Shown here piece after piece: positions 51,565 to 60,527 of a stretch of DNA of 64,000 bases. A model generated the notes under the pieces. That model saw only the letters and a program-made list of their open reading frames with translations, was not told the origin of the DNA and searched no databases. Position numbers and translations under genes: made by a program. Within the stretch, counting starts at the first letter, position 1, and every line of letters starts with the position of its first letter. The DNA comes from DASCOT01 sp965197275 (lineage in GTDB: Bacteria; Acidobacteriota; UBA890; WLXD01): positions 310,001-374,000 of the forward strand of contig CBDAMQ010000028.1 in assembly GCA_965197275.1 (NCBI GenBank), given 5' to 3'.

Positions 51565-51647
51565 CGTACGTTTGCGGCGACCGGTGGATCGGCGTCGTCC
51601 TTCTCAATAGCCGCCACGGCCGTTAGGATGGGCCGCGGAGGTCGCGA

Positions 51648-53438
51648 ATGAGATTGACGATCCGAGTGACCTTGGCAGCAGCCCTGTTGGGTGGTCTGCC
51701 GAGTGTTGCCGGGGCCCAGGCGCAGTTCGCGGCGCTGAGTGCGCCAAGCACGACCTTCACGGCGAGCATCCGGCCGATTCTGGAGCGCAGCTGATGGAAC
51801 TGTCACGGGGCAGCCGTACAGACCTCGGACCTCGACTTGCGTACCCGCGAGGCTGCGCTCCGGGGCGGGACGCGGGGCCCGGCGATCGTGCCGGGGCAGG
51901 CCGACGCGAGCCGCCTTTACCGCTTCATCGCCGGTCTCGATGGGCCGGCGATGCCCATGGAGGGGGATTCCCTCACCGAGCTGGAGATCGCTGCCGTTCG
52001 GGAGTGGATCGACGACGGGGCTCACTGGGATGCTGGCGGTGCCACCGCCGCGGACGATGCCCTAGCGGCCCTCGAATCCTCGGAGCTACCGCCCGACGCC
52101 CGGCAGTATTGGGCTTTCCAGCTCCCGGTCGCCACTTCGACGCCCGAGTTCCCTGACTTCGAGAATCCGATCGATCGTTTCCTCGAGCAGACGCGACGAG
52201 CCAGAGGTCTGACGGCGGCACCGCAGGCGAATCGGGCGACGCTCGTGCGGCGCGCTTACCTCGACCTGATCGGCTTGCTGCCGACCCCGGAGGAGACCGC
52301 CGCGTTCGTCCGCGATCCGGCGCCCGACGCCTGGGAACAACTGATTGACCAGCTCCTTGCCTCGCCGCACTACGGTGAGCGCTGGGGCCGACACTGGCTC
52401 GACGTGGCGCGGTACGCGGACACCAGTGGCTTCGAGTTTGACGAAGATCGCCCCAACGCCTGGCGCTACCGCGACTACGTCATCAACGCATTCAACGCCG
52501 ACAAGCCCTACGATCGGTTCCTCGAAGAGCAGATTGCCGGCGACGAGCTCGACGACACGACCGACGAAACGCTCGTCGCCACGGGCTTCCTGCGGGCCGG
52601 GCCGCGCGTTCTGTTTCGCGAGAAGGACAATCCGGAGCGGCGGTACAATTATCTCGACGACGTGCTCGCCACGGTCGGCAGGGGAGTGCTCGGACTCACG
52701 GTGCATTGCGCCCGTTGCCTCGACCACAAGTTCGACCCGATCCTGCAGCGCGACTACTACCGCATGCAGGCGTCAATCTTCGGCTATGTCGAGATCGAGG
52801 TGCCGTTGCTACCGCCGGCGGAGGCCGCCGCTTACCTGAAGAAGGCTGGCGACATCGAGGCCCGTGCTGAAGGGCTCACTGCGCAGATTGCCGAGATCGA
52901 GGCGCCGTATCGGCGTCAGCTCCAACTCCAGCGGTTCCCCGAGGACATTCGGCTGGTATTGCTCAAGTCGGCCGACGAGCGAACGCCAGGCGAGGAGCTC
53001 CTTGCAACGCAGGTGCTGACGATCGGCGTCGACCGAGATGAGCTCGCGGCGGCGCTGACGGCTGAAGATTCCGCGGCGCGTCAGTCTCTCGCGGATCGTC
53101 TCGCCGCCCTCGATGAAGAACGGCCCGCTGAGCCACCGATGGCAGAGATCGTCACCGACGGCGACTACCGCTACGCGCCGGACGGAAGCGGCGACGACAC
53201 GGTGTCGTGTCCAGCCTGTCGCGTCATTCCCGATGAGCCGGGCAGCTTCTTGCACGAAGGGCCGGGGCGCTACCAGGTGCTGCCCAGCCACTTCCTGATC
53301 CGTGGAGATCCTCATAGTAAGGGCTCTCCAATGGCTCCCGGTTTCGTGACGGTTGCCACCTACGGTGATCCGCCCACCGAGATCCCACGTCCGAGCGGGC
53401 GTACCTCCGGCCGACGGCTGGCGCTGGCGCGGTGGCGG
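51648..53438 (+). CDS. PSCyt1/DUF1549 cytochrome-like protein with UGA at the haem cysteine; cut at the junction
   Basis: Starts at ATG 51,648 with a signal peptide ending AGAQAQ (residue about 26). The PSCyt1 haem domain follows: ASIRPILERS, then TGA at 51,792-51,794 (codon 49), then WNCHGAAVQTSDLDLRTREA. Family members have Cys there (CxxCH), so only this codon is changed and the frame is intact on both sides for about 1.6 kb. Next come GPAIVPGQADASRLYRFIAG, DUF1549 (LVRRAYLDLIGLLPTPEET, HYGERWGRHWLDVARYADT) and the start of DUF1553 (RPSGRTSGRRLALARW), where it stops at the join. The TGA may encode selenocysteine, be a nonsense mutation or an error. Confidence 0.8.
51800..51821 (+). promoter_or_regulatory. 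Bulged hairpin just after the in-frame UGA (SECIS candidate)
   Basis: In the RNA, CUGU pairs with ACAG and ACGG with CCGU, 8 base pairs with one bulged C at 51,804 and a 5-base GGCAG loop. It begins 6 bases after the UGA. Bacterial SECIS elements have a stem directly after the UGA and G in the first loop positions; this loop begins GG but sits slightly nearer the UGA than the usual window. Confidence 0.35.
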
Positions 53439-53446
53439 GCTGCGAT
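53431..53446. other. Junction of two unrelated DNA segments
   Basis: Up to about 53,437 the plus strand reads DUF1553 (SGRRLALARW). From about 53,440 the minus strand reads the interior of murD (VVEISHTQLARTDRSP). Both genes break inside well-conserved sequence at the same place, and GC content and codon use change here. A short GGCGG-like sequence is common to both sides. Confidence 0.8.
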
Positions 53447-54038
53447 CGGTGCGCGCCAGTTGCGTGTGACTGATCTCCACCACCGCCGTCGTCTCCGGCC
53501 CGATGCCGTCCAGCGCGCTCAGCAGCCCCCGGCCGATGTTGCCCCCCACGAAGGCCGGCCGCCGGCGGCCTCGAACATCGCGCCCACCAGCGACGTCACC
53601 GTCGTCTTGCCGGCGCTGCCCGTGATCCCGATCACGGGCGCGGGGCAGCGCCGCAGGAAGAGCCGCATCATCGCCGTGATCGGCACGCCGGCGGCGCGCG
53701 CGGCGGCCAGCAGCGGCAGGTCGTCGGGCACGCCCTGGCTCGCGAACAGCACGTCGACCCGCGACGCCAGGCCGGGGTGATTGCCGCCCGCCTCGATCGC
53801 GCACGGGGATGCCGTCGAGCGCGCGGATTTGCGACCGCAGCGCGTCGATCGGTTTGCGCTCCGAGACGACGATCTCCGCCGCCCCCTCGGCGTGCAGGAA
53901 GCGCACGATGTCGACGCCCTCGACGCCCAGCCCCACCACGCCCACGCGCAGCCCGGCGAAGCGCAGCGGCTCGCCCGGCGCCCCGGACAAGGGGCGTGGC
54001 GCGCGGCGGTCGGGGGCCGGGGCGGTCATGGTGGTCAT
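53440..54038 (-). pseudogene. murD: murD, 5' part only, with two frameshifts
   Basis: UDP-N-acetylmuramoyl-L-alanine:D-glutamate ligase. Minus-strand reading from ATG 54,038: FAGLRVGVVGLGVEGVDIVRFLH (N-terminal Rossmann), a first shift near 53,800, then VPDDLPLLAAARAAGVPITAMMRLFLRRCPAPVIGITGSAGKTTVTSLVGAMF (the ATP P-loop GSAGKTT), a second shift near 53,560, and FVGGNIGRGLLSALDGIGPETTAVVEISHTQL. The last two thirds are absent because of the junction. It follows mraY in the usual dcw order, 52 bases after it. Confidence 0.85.
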
Positions 54039-54090
54039 CGCCTGCGCTTTCGGCTGTGTTGCGTCTCATGGTGTGTCTTGTGTGCATCGC

Positions 54091-55053
54091 TCAGACCTGC
54101 AGCGCCAGCGCGACGCCGAGGATCGCGCCCGCGATCCCCACCAGCCACGCCCGCGTCACGACTTGGGGCTCGGACCAGCCGAGCAGTTCGAAGTGGTTGT
54201 GCAGCGGCGCCATGCGCAGCACGCGCCGGCCGCCCGTCAGCTTGAAGTAGCCGATCTGGACGATGTCCGAGCCCGCCTCGAGCACGAAGACGATCCCGAT
54301 GATCGGCAGCAGCAGCCAATGGCCCGTCATCAGCGCCACGATCGCCAGCGTGCCGCCCAGCGCCAGCGCCCCCGTGTCGCCCATGAAGATCTGCGCCGGG
54401 TGCGCGTTGAACCAGAGGAAGCCCAGCGTCGCCCCCACCGTCGTGAAGGCGAAGCGCACCAGGAAGTCCTGCTCCTGCCCCACCGCGATCACCCCGTAGG
54501 CCGCGAAGGCGATCGCCAGGGTGCCGCCGGCCAGCGCGTCCATCCCGTCCGTGATCGCCACCGACGTCGTGGTCGCCAGGATCACCAGCACGGCGATGGG
54601 GATGTAGAACTCGCCCAGCGAGTACTGCCCCGCCCAGGGGATGTTGATGCTCTTCGTGTCGAGCCCGTAGAACAGCGTCAGCGCCGCGCCCAGCGCGAAC
54701 AGCAGCAGCAGCACGACCTTCAGCCGCCAGCTGAGCCCCCACTGCACGCGCCCCTGCAGCGTGCCCAGGTCGTCGATCAGGCCGATGCCGCCCAGCACGA
54801 CGATCGCCACCAGCGGCAGCAGGATCGACTCGCGGTCGATGATGTTGGTGGCCAGCGTCAGCACGGCCACCGTGGCGAAGATGATCAGCCCGCCCATGGT
54901 CGGCGTGCCGGCCTTGATGTGATGCGAGTCGGGGCCCTCGTCGCTGATCGCCTTGCCGATCGCGCGGCGCCGCAGCATGGCCAGCAGCGGCCGGCCGATC
55001 GCCAGCGCGAGCACGAACGCGATCCCGGCCGTCGCCAGCGAGAACGTCGTCAT
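54091..55053 (-). CDS. mraY: Phospho-N-acetylmuramoyl-pentapeptide transferase
   Basis: 320 residues, about ten transmembrane helices. Motifs: HHIKAGTPTMGGL (cytosolic loop), LIDDL, AITDGMDALAGG, FNAHPAQIFMGDTGALALGG and the closing MAPLHNHFELLGWSE. It transfers phospho-MurNAc-pentapeptide from UDP to undecaprenyl phosphate, the first membrane step of peptidoglycan synthesis. The ATG overlaps the murF stop (ATGA), so translation is coupled. The frame also runs upstream but that part is out of frame with murF and not used. Confidence 0.93.
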   Translation of the reverse strand: MTTFSLATAGIAFVLALAIGRPLLAMLRRRAIGKAISDEGPDSHHIKAGTPTMGGLIIFATVAVLTLATNIIDRESILLPLVAIVVLGGIGLIDDLGTLQGRVQWGLSWRLKVVLLLLFALGAALTLFYGLDTKSINIPWAGQYSLGEFYIPIAVLVILATTTSVAITDGMDALAGGTLAIAFAAYGVIAVGQEQDFLVRFAFTTVGATLGFLWFNAHPAQIFMGDTGALALGGTLAIVALMTGHWLLLPIIGIVFVLEAGSDIVQIGYFKLTGGRRVLRMAPLHNHFELLGWSEPQVVTRAWLVGIAGAILGVALALQV

Positions 55054-56498
55054 GACGGGCGCTCCTCGCCGTTCGCGCAGTGCCGTTCGGCGCCGTTCGC
55101 CGCGCCGGGGCGCTGCGCCGGTCCGGGGGGCGTGATCAGCCCCTTGACCACCGTCTCCAGCGCCAGCCCGTGCGAGGCCTTGACCAGCACGACGTCGTCG
55201 GCGCCGACTTCGTTGCGCAGCAGGTCGGTGGCCTCGTCCTTGTCGGCGAACCACTGAATGTGGCGATGCCCCGCGTCCCAGGCGCCGTCGGTGATGCCGC
55301 GCGCCCGCCGCCCGATCGCGATCAGCCGGTCGCAGCGGCCGACCGCGTACTCGCCCACCGCCCGGTGCGATGCGGCCTCCTCCTGGCCCAGCTCCAGCAT
55401 GTCGCCCAGCACCGCGATGCGATGCCCCGCCATCCCGGCCAGCAGGTCGAGCGCCGCCCGCATCGAGAGCGGCGCGGCGTTGTAGGTGTCGTCGAGGATC
55501 GTGGCGCCGGAGTAGCCGCGGCGCGGCTTCAGCCGGCTGCCGGCGTGCAGCCGCGACAGCGCCTCGGCCGTGTCCGACGGCGACAGCCCGGCCACGTGCG
55601 CGACGGCCGCCGCCGCCAGCGCCGTCATCGCGTGGTGCGCCCCGGCCAGCGGCGTGCGCACCGCGATCGGCTGCGCCGTGCCGGGCAGGTGCAGCGTGAA
55701 CGCGATCCCGTCCAGCCCGTGCGAGACGACGTCCGTCGCCCGCACATCCACGTCGTCGCCCAGGCCGAACAGCAGCGTCCGCGCCGACGTCCGGGCGCGC
55801 ATGCGCCGCACGCGGGCGTCGTCGCCGTTCAGGATCGCCACGCCGTCGGGCGGCAGCGAGGCCGGCAGCAGCCCCTTGATCTGCTCCGTCGCCTCGATCG
55901 AGCCGAAGCGCTCCAGGTGCGTCGGCCCCACGTTCGTCACGATGCCGATGTCCGGCGCGCCGACGTCGACGAGCAGCTCCATCTCGCAGCGGTCGTAGGG
56001 CCCCATCTCGACGACCGCCCACTCGTGCGACGGCGCCAGCCCCAGCAGCGCCAGCGGCAGGCCGATGTCGCTGTTGAAGTTGCGCGGGCTCTCCAGCGTC
56101 TCGTAGCGCGAGCGCAGCACGTCGGCCACGGCCTCGCGCGTCGTCGTCTTGCCCACGCTGCCGGTGATCCCGATCACGCGCGCCGCCCGCGACGCGCGCC
56201 AGCGCTTCGCCGCCTGCTGCAACGCCAGCCGCGTGTCCTCGACCAGGAAGACGCCGGCCCGCGCCGGCAGGTCGGGCGGCGTCATGCGCGTCAGCAGGCC
56301 CGTCGCGCCGCGCTCCACGGCGTCGGCCAGGAAGCGATGCCCGTCCGTCTGCTCGCCGCGCAGCGCCACGAACAGCGCCCCCGGCGTCACCTTGCGCGAG
56401 TCGATCACGATGTCGTTGAACGGCGACGCCTCGCGCGGCGCGTCCGGATTGAGCAGCAGCGGCCCCAAGACCTCGGCGAGCCGGCGTGGATCGATCAT
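55050..56498 (-). CDS. murF: UDP-N-acetylmuramoyl-tripeptide:D-Ala-D-Ala ligase
   Basis: 482 residues from ATG at 56,498. N-terminal domain IVIDSRKVTPGALFVALRGEQTDGHRFLADAVERGA, then the ATP-binding ITGSVGKTTTREAVADVL, NFNSDIGLPLALLGL, VVEMGPYDRCEMELL, NVGPTHLERFGSIEA, and the C-terminal ILDDTYNAAPLSMRAAL and GDMLELGQEE. It adds D-Ala-D-Ala to the UDP-MurNAc tripeptide in the cytosol. Starts in the ftsI stop (ATGA) and ends in the mraY start. Confidence 0.94.
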   Translation of the reverse strand: MIDPRRLAEVLGPLLLNPDAPREASPFNDIVIDSRKVTPGALFVALRGEQTDGHRFLADAVERGATGLLTRMTPPDLPARAGVFLVEDTRLALQQAAKRWRASRAARVIGITGSVGKTTTREAVADVLRSRYETLESPRNFNSDIGLPLALLGLAPSHEWAVVEMGPYDRCEMELLVDVGAPDIGIVTNVGPTHLERFGSIEATEQIKGLLPASLPPDGVAILNGDDARVRRMRARTSARTLLFGLGDDVDVRATDVVSHGLDGIAFTLHLPGTAQPIAVRTPLAGAHHAMTALAAAAVAHVAGLSPSDTAEALSRLHAGSRLKPRRGYSGATILDDTYNAAPLSMRAALDLLAGMAGHRIAVLGDMLELGQEEAASHRAVGEYAVGRCDRLIAIGRRARGITDGAWDAGHRHIQWFADKDEATDLLRNEVGADDVVLVKASHGLALETVVKGLITPPGPAQRPGAANGAERHCANGEERPS

Positions 56499-58402
56499 CC
56501 CGCCCCCGCTCCCGCCGGCTCCGCGGCCTCCGCCTGCGCGTCGCGATCGGCCTCCGTCAGCGGCTCCGCGACCTCCACGCCGGCCGGCGTCGCGTCCGCG
56601 CCGGCCGCGGTCGCATCCGTCTCGCCGGTGCGCTCCGCCGCCGGCGATGTCTCGCCCGGCGCGGTGTCGAAGAGGTCGGGCTGCGCCACGTACGAGGACG
56701 GATGCACGCCCAGCAGCGGCAGCACGTCGGCCAGCAGCGCCGAGAACACCGGCGCCGCGACGACGCCCCCGAAGATCTCCCCCTGCGGCCGGTCCAGCTT
56801 GACCAGGATCACGACCCGCGGGTCGTCGACCGGCGCGAAGCCCGCGAACGACGCGATCGACTCGTCCTCCAGGTAGATGCCGTTCTCGACGATGTCCGAC
56901 GTGCCGGACTTGCCGGCCACGGGCCAGCCCGGCGTCTGCGCCGGGTGGGCGCTGACGCCGTCGACCACGGCCTGCATCATGCGGCGCACGCTGGCCGCGG
57001 TCTCTTCGCTGATCACCCGGCCGTCGCTGACGACCGGGAAGTCCTGCACGCCGTCCTTCGTGATCACCGAGCGCACGATGCGCGGCCGCAGCAATTCGCC
57101 GCCGTTGGCGATCGCGGCGTAGGCCCGCACGATCTGCAGCGGCGTCACCGAGATGCCCTGCCCGAACGAGTTGGTCGCCAGGTCGACTTCCGACCAGAAG
57201 AGGTTGCCGGGCTGCTTGAGGATGCCCGGCGATTCCCCGGCCAGCCCCGAGCCCGTCACGTCGCCGAAGCCGAACGCGGTCACGTAGTCGTAGAAGCGAT
57301 ACGGCCCCATCTGCGTCGCCACCCAGGCCGTGCCCGTGTTCAGCGAGCGCTGCAAGACCTGCGTCATCGTCTGCTCGCCGTGGAACGAGAGGTCGAAGTT
57401 GCGGATCGTCCGCGCCCCCACGACGATCGCGCCCGTATCGACGAACGTCGTATACGGCGACACCACGCCCGAGTCGATCGCGCCGGCCATCGTGAAGACC
57501 TTGAACACCGACCCCGGCTCGTACATGTCGGTGACCACGCGGTTGCGGATCAGCGCGAAGTCGGTGTTCGGGTCGGCCAGGTTCAACTCCTTGACGTTGA
57601 ACGTCGGCGACGTCGCCAGCGCCAGGATGTCGCCCGTGTTGGGGTCCATCATCAGGATCGAGCCGCCGCGCGCGCCCGTGTCGGCCAGCGCCTGCGCCAG
57701 GTGCTGCTCCGCGATGCGCTGCAGGCCCTTGTCGATCGTCAGCACCAGGTCCGCCCCGGATTCCGTCGCCGTGCGCGCCTGCGCCCCGAACGGGATCGGG
57801 TTGCCGATGCTGTCGCGCTCGAAGACCAGCAGCCCCGGGCTGCCGGCCAGGATCGCGTCGAAGTCGAACTCCACGCCCGACAGTCCCTGGTTGTCGCGGC
57901 CCACGAAGCCCAGCAGCTGGCTCGCCAGCCCGCCCTCCGTGTACCGGCGCAGGCTGGCCGGCGTCACCTTTACTCCCGGCAGCCCCGCCGCCGTGATCGT
58001 CTCGCCCAGCGCGAACGGCACGTTCAGCGCCAGCAGGATGTCGCGGCCCCCGCCCGTCCCCACCACCGCGCGGATCGTCCCTTGCTCCACGCCCAGCAGC
58101 CGCGACAGCTCCTCCACCGCCTGACGCTCGTTTCGCGTGTCGAGTTCCCAGGCCTCGCGGTCGACGTGGATCTCGAAGGTGTCGACCCCCGTCACCAGCG
58201 GCAGCCCGTTGCGATCGAGGATCGCGCCGCGCGGCCCCGCCACCTCCTGCGCCCAGAAGTGCGCGTCGTGCGCCTCGGCTTCGAACTGCGGGTGGTCGAG
58301 AATCTGGACGTGCACCAGCCGCAGGCAGAGCAGCACCCCGAACACGACGAAGACCGTCGCCACGAGACGTAGTCGCCAGGGACTGAGCCCCGCCCGCTCC
58401 AT
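56495..58402 (-). CDS. ftsI: Septal peptidoglycan transpeptidase (class B PBP)
   Basis: 635 residues. A short cytosolic tail and membrane helix (WRLRLVATVFVVFGVLLCLRLVHV) precede the PBP dimer domain (GPRGAILDRNGLPLVTGV, LLGFVGRDNQGLSGVE) and the transpeptidase: YEPGSVFK with the active serine, SLNTG (SxN motif) and AGKSGTSD (KSG, third motif). The linear C-terminus after about residue 575 is acidic and Ala/Glu-rich with no fold. PASTA domains are absent. It cross-links septal peptidoglycan with FtsW-type polymerase; the latter is not in the window. Confidence 0.93.
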   Translation of the reverse strand: MERAGLSPWRLRLVATVFVVFGVLLCLRLVHVQILDHPQFEAEAHDAHFWAQEVAGPRGAILDRNGLPLVTGVDTFEIHVDREAWELDTRNERQAVEELSRLLGVEQGTIRAVVGTGGGRDILLALNVPFALGETITAAGLPGVKVTPASLRRYTEGGLASQLLGFVGRDNQGLSGVEFDFDAILAGSPGLLVFERDSIGNPIPFGAQARTATESGADLVLTIDKGLQRIAEQHLAQALADTGARGGSILMMDPNTGDILALATSPTFNVKELNLADPNTDFALIRNRVVTDMYEPGSVFKVFTMAGAIDSGVVSPYTTFVDTGAIVVGARTIRNFDLSFHGEQTMTQVLQRSLNTGTAWVATQMGPYRFYDYVTAFGFGDVTGSGLAGESPGILKQPGNLFWSEVDLATNSFGQGISVTPLQIVRAYAAIANGGELLRPRIVRSVITKDGVQDFPVVSDGRVISEETAASVRRMMQAVVDGVSAHPAQTPGWPVAGKSGTSDIVENGIYLEDESIASFAGFAPVDDPRVVILVKLDRPQGEIFGGVVAAPVFSALLADVLPLLGVHPSSYVAQPDLFDTAPGETSPAAERTGETDATAAGADATPAGVEVAEPLTEADRDAQAEAAEPAGAGAG

Positions 58403-58503
58403 GACTCCTCACTCCTGCCCGCCGGGGCCGCACGACCCGCCTCCGGCAGAACCAACTCCCGGCGCGGCGGCCCACACGACCAGGCCTCCGCCGCGCCAAC
58501 CCA

Positions 58504-58953
58504 CTAACGCACGATCAACACGTCCAGCAGGCGCTGCCACCAGGCAGCGCCGTCCGGGACGACCGCCTCCCGCCGCGGGAGAAATCGGGCGGGCAGCAGG
58601 CGCTCCGGTGGAGCCGTATCGACCGTGAGCAGAACCGTCGGGCGGGCCGGGGTGAGCCCCAGCCGCGTCTTGGCGACCGCCGCGACGCGGTCCAGCGAGG
58701 TCAGCTCGCCGACCTGCGAGGCCAGCTCGCGGACCTCCGCTTGCGCCGCCGCGCGCTGGCGTTCCAGATCGCGCAGCGCGGCGCCGGTCGCGGTGGCGTC
58801 GCTCGATTGCAGGACGGGGAGGGCGGCGGCGATCGCCAGCCCCACGACCCCCACCCAGACCCAGAGCGGCAGTCGGGCACGGCGAATCGGCGGGGGGACC
58901 CGCATCGCGGCCCGCCGCGCCACAGGCAACGGCATGGCCTGCGCGCGCGCCAC
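58504..58953 (-). CDS. ftsL: FtsL/DivIC-like cell-division protein
   Basis: 149 residues. A basic cytosolic N-terminus, one transmembrane helix (LPLWVWVGVVGLAIAAALPVL), then a coiled-coil stretch (ALRDLERQRAAAQAEVRELASQVGELTSLDRVAAVAK) and a Pro-rich C-terminus. Size, topology and position between rsmH and ftsI identify FtsL, which joins FtsB and FtsQ in the divisome; sequence alone is weakly conserved. Confidence 0.78.
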   Translation of the reverse strand: MARAQAMPLPVARRAAMRVPPPIRRARLPLWVWVGVVGLAIAAALPVLQSSDATATGAALRDLERQRAAAQAEVRELASQVGELTSLDRVAAVAKTRLGLTPARPTVLLTVDTAPPERLLPARFLPRREAVVPDGAAWWQRLLDVLIVR

Positions 58954-58955
58954 GG

Positions 58956-59831
58956 CTAACGCGCCTCGGCCGCTCGCAGCCGCGCGCTGCGGCTGCGAGG
59001 GTTGCGCTCCACCTCGGCGGCGCTCGGGCGCACCACCTTGCGGGTTAGCACCCGGAACGCGGGCGCGTCGCCCTGCGACGCGTCGCGAAGAAATTGCTTG
59101 ACCAACCGGTCTTCCAGCGAGTGGAAGCTGATGATGACGAGGCGGGATCCAAAGCCGAGCAGGCTGCGGGCCAGGGCAAGGAAGTCTCCCAGGCGCCGAA
59201 GCTCCTGGTTGACCGCCATGCGAAGGGCCAAAAAGGTTTTGGTGGCGGGGTGAACTCTACTAGAAGTACTGGCTTTGCGGCCTTTCCCCGCAGCCTGCTC
59301 GACGGCTTTGGCAAGATCAGTTGTGGTCGCCAACGGCCGGCGAGCCACGATCTGGCGTGCGATGCGGCGCGATCGCCACTCATCGCCAAGGCGGTAGAGG
59401 AGGTCGGCCAGATCGCCCTCCTCGTATTCATTCACAATCGCCGCGGCGGTCAGATCCGTCGCCGGCGACATGCGCATGTCCAAGGGGCCGCTCTCCCGGA
59501 AGGAGAAGCCCCGCTCGGGCGTGTCGAGCTGCATGCTCGAGACGCCCAGGTCCAGCAGCACGCCGTCGGCCGGGACGATCCCCGCCGCGGCGGCGCTGCT
59601 CGTGATGTCGTCGAAGTAGCCCTCCGCGAAGCGCACCCGGTCGCCGTAGCCGGCCAGCCGCGCCCGCGCGACCGCCAGGGCGGCCGGGTCGGCGTCGTTG
59701 GCGAGCAGCAGCCCGTCCGGCGCCGACGCCTCGAGGATGGCGGCGCTGTGGCCGCCGGCCCCGGTCGTGCAATCGATGTAGCGCCCGCCGGGCCGCACGT
59801 TGAGGTAGGCCAGCGCTTCGTCGCGCATCAC
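58956..59831 (-). CDS. rsmH: 16S rRNA m4C1402 N4-methyltransferase
   Basis: 291 residues from a GTG preceded by conserved-frame HQP. Motifs: GGRYIDCTTGAGGHSAAILE (SAM motif I), VLLDLGVSSMQLDTPERGFSFRESGPLDMRM, VNEYEEGDLADLLYRLGDEWRSRRIA and the closing LGFGSRLVIISFHSLEDRLVKQFLR. It methylates C1402 of 16S rRNA. In frame upstream are CRRTAPHQP before the GTG, so an earlier non-ATG start is possible. Starts 33 bases after the mraZ stop. Confidence 0.94.
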   Translation of the reverse strand: MMRDEALAYLNVRPGGRYIDCTTGAGGHSAAILEASAPDGLLLANDADPAALAVARARLAGYGDRVRFAEGYFDDITSSAAAAGIVPADGVLLDLGVSSMQLDTPERGFSFRESGPLDMRMSPATDLTAAAIVNEYEEGDLADLLYRLGDEWRSRRIARQIVARRPLATTTDLAKAVEQAAGKGRKASTSSRVHPATKTFLALRMAVNQELRRLGDFLALARSLLGFGSRLVIISFHSLEDRLVKQFLRDASQGDAPAFRVLTRKVVRPSAAEVERNPRSRSARLRAAEAR

Positions 59832-59864
59832 CGGCTGGTGCGGGGCGGTGCGGCGGCATGGGGC

Positions 59865-60302
59865 TCACGACGGCGTCTCCCCGCCGCTGGCCTCGAGGTC
59901 GGCCGGGAACTCGCTCTCGACGAGCGCCAACTCGCGCTCCCAGACCTCGGGGTTCCAGATCTCCAAACATTCCCGACGGCCCAGCAGGACGGCCTGCCCC
60001 GTGAGCTGCGCCCGCTCGCGAAAGCGCGCCGGCAGCAAGATCCGCCCCTGCCCGTCCAGCTCGACCTCCGTCGAACTGCCGTATAGGGCGCGGCGGAGGC
60101 GGCGGCCACGCGGTTGGCTCGCCGACTCCCGAGTCAGATCCTCCGCCGTGCGGTCGAACTCCGCGGCGGTATAGAGTTCCAGACAGCCGTCGGCGCTCTG
60201 CGTGACGACGCCACCCTCCGCGAACGCGGCGCGATAGCGCGCCGGCACGGCCATGCGGCCGCGATTGTCCAGGGAGTGAGCGAAGGTGCCTCGGAAGGCC
60301 AA
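59865..60302 (-). CDS. mraZ: Transcriptional regulator MraZ
   Basis: 145 residues from a TTG at 60,302, which gives the usual MAFRGTFAHSLDNRGRMAVP opening; no ATG is available in that position. The first AbrB-like half (LDNRGRMAVPARYRAAF) and the second (VELDGQGRILLPARFRERAQL) repeat the D-x-x-G-R-I/M-x-x-P-A-R-Y/F signature of MraZ. MraZ forms a ring that represses the mra operon by binding TGGGN repeats upstream; such repeats are present at 60,379-60,423. First gene of the cluster. Confidence 0.93.
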   Translation of the reverse strand: MAFRGTFAHSLDNRGRMAVPARYRAAFAEGGVVTQSADGCLELYTAAEFDRTAEDLTRESASQPRGRRLRRALYGSSTEVELDGQGRILLPARFRERAQLTGQAVLLGRRECLEIWNPEVWERELALVESEFPADLEASGGETPS

Positions 60303-60378
60303 CGCGCGACATCCGTTTCCGGTCACTTTCCGGGGGGCTGAGGATTCCGTTTCCCCTGTGTGGACCTCCGACCAAGGT

Positions 60379-60433
60379 CCCCACTTCTCCCCACAACAGG
60401 ACACATCGTGCCACTATTCCCCACTGTTGTCAA
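60379..60433 (-). promoter_or_regulatory. mra operon promoter with MraZ boxes
   Basis: On the minus strand, TGGGG at 60,393-60,389 and 60,383-60,379 with 5 bases between, and TGGGG at 60,423-60,419 followed after 5 bases by TGGCA at 60,413-60,409. The 5-base spacing is that of MraZ boxes. A TTGACA (60,433-60,428) with 17 bases to CACGAT (60,410-60,405) gives a plausible -35/-10 overlapping the upstream boxes. Confidence 0.7.
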
Positions 60434-60527
60434 CACCTGCGTCAAGCGTTCGCAGGAAAAATCTTTTTCGCCCCCATTTCGGGCCCCATCGCGCCCCCGC
60501 GGCGCCCCAGCCGAAGGGCCCTGCCAG

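Noticed and set aside
52809..53440. Continuation of the minus-strand murD frame past the junction
   Set aside because: From 53,440 leftwards it reads antisense to the DUF1549 gene; no MurD central or C-terminal domain motif is present.
53809..55257. Long plus-strand reading frame rich in Arg, Asp and Gln opposite mraY and murD
   Set aside because: Composition is that of an antisense shadow of high-GC genes; the opposite strand encodes clear MraY and MurD motifs.
56486..58372. 628-codon plus-strand frame
   Set aside because: It is antisense to ftsI, His/Arg/Gln-rich, with no domain pattern; ftsI motifs on the minus strand explain the DNA.
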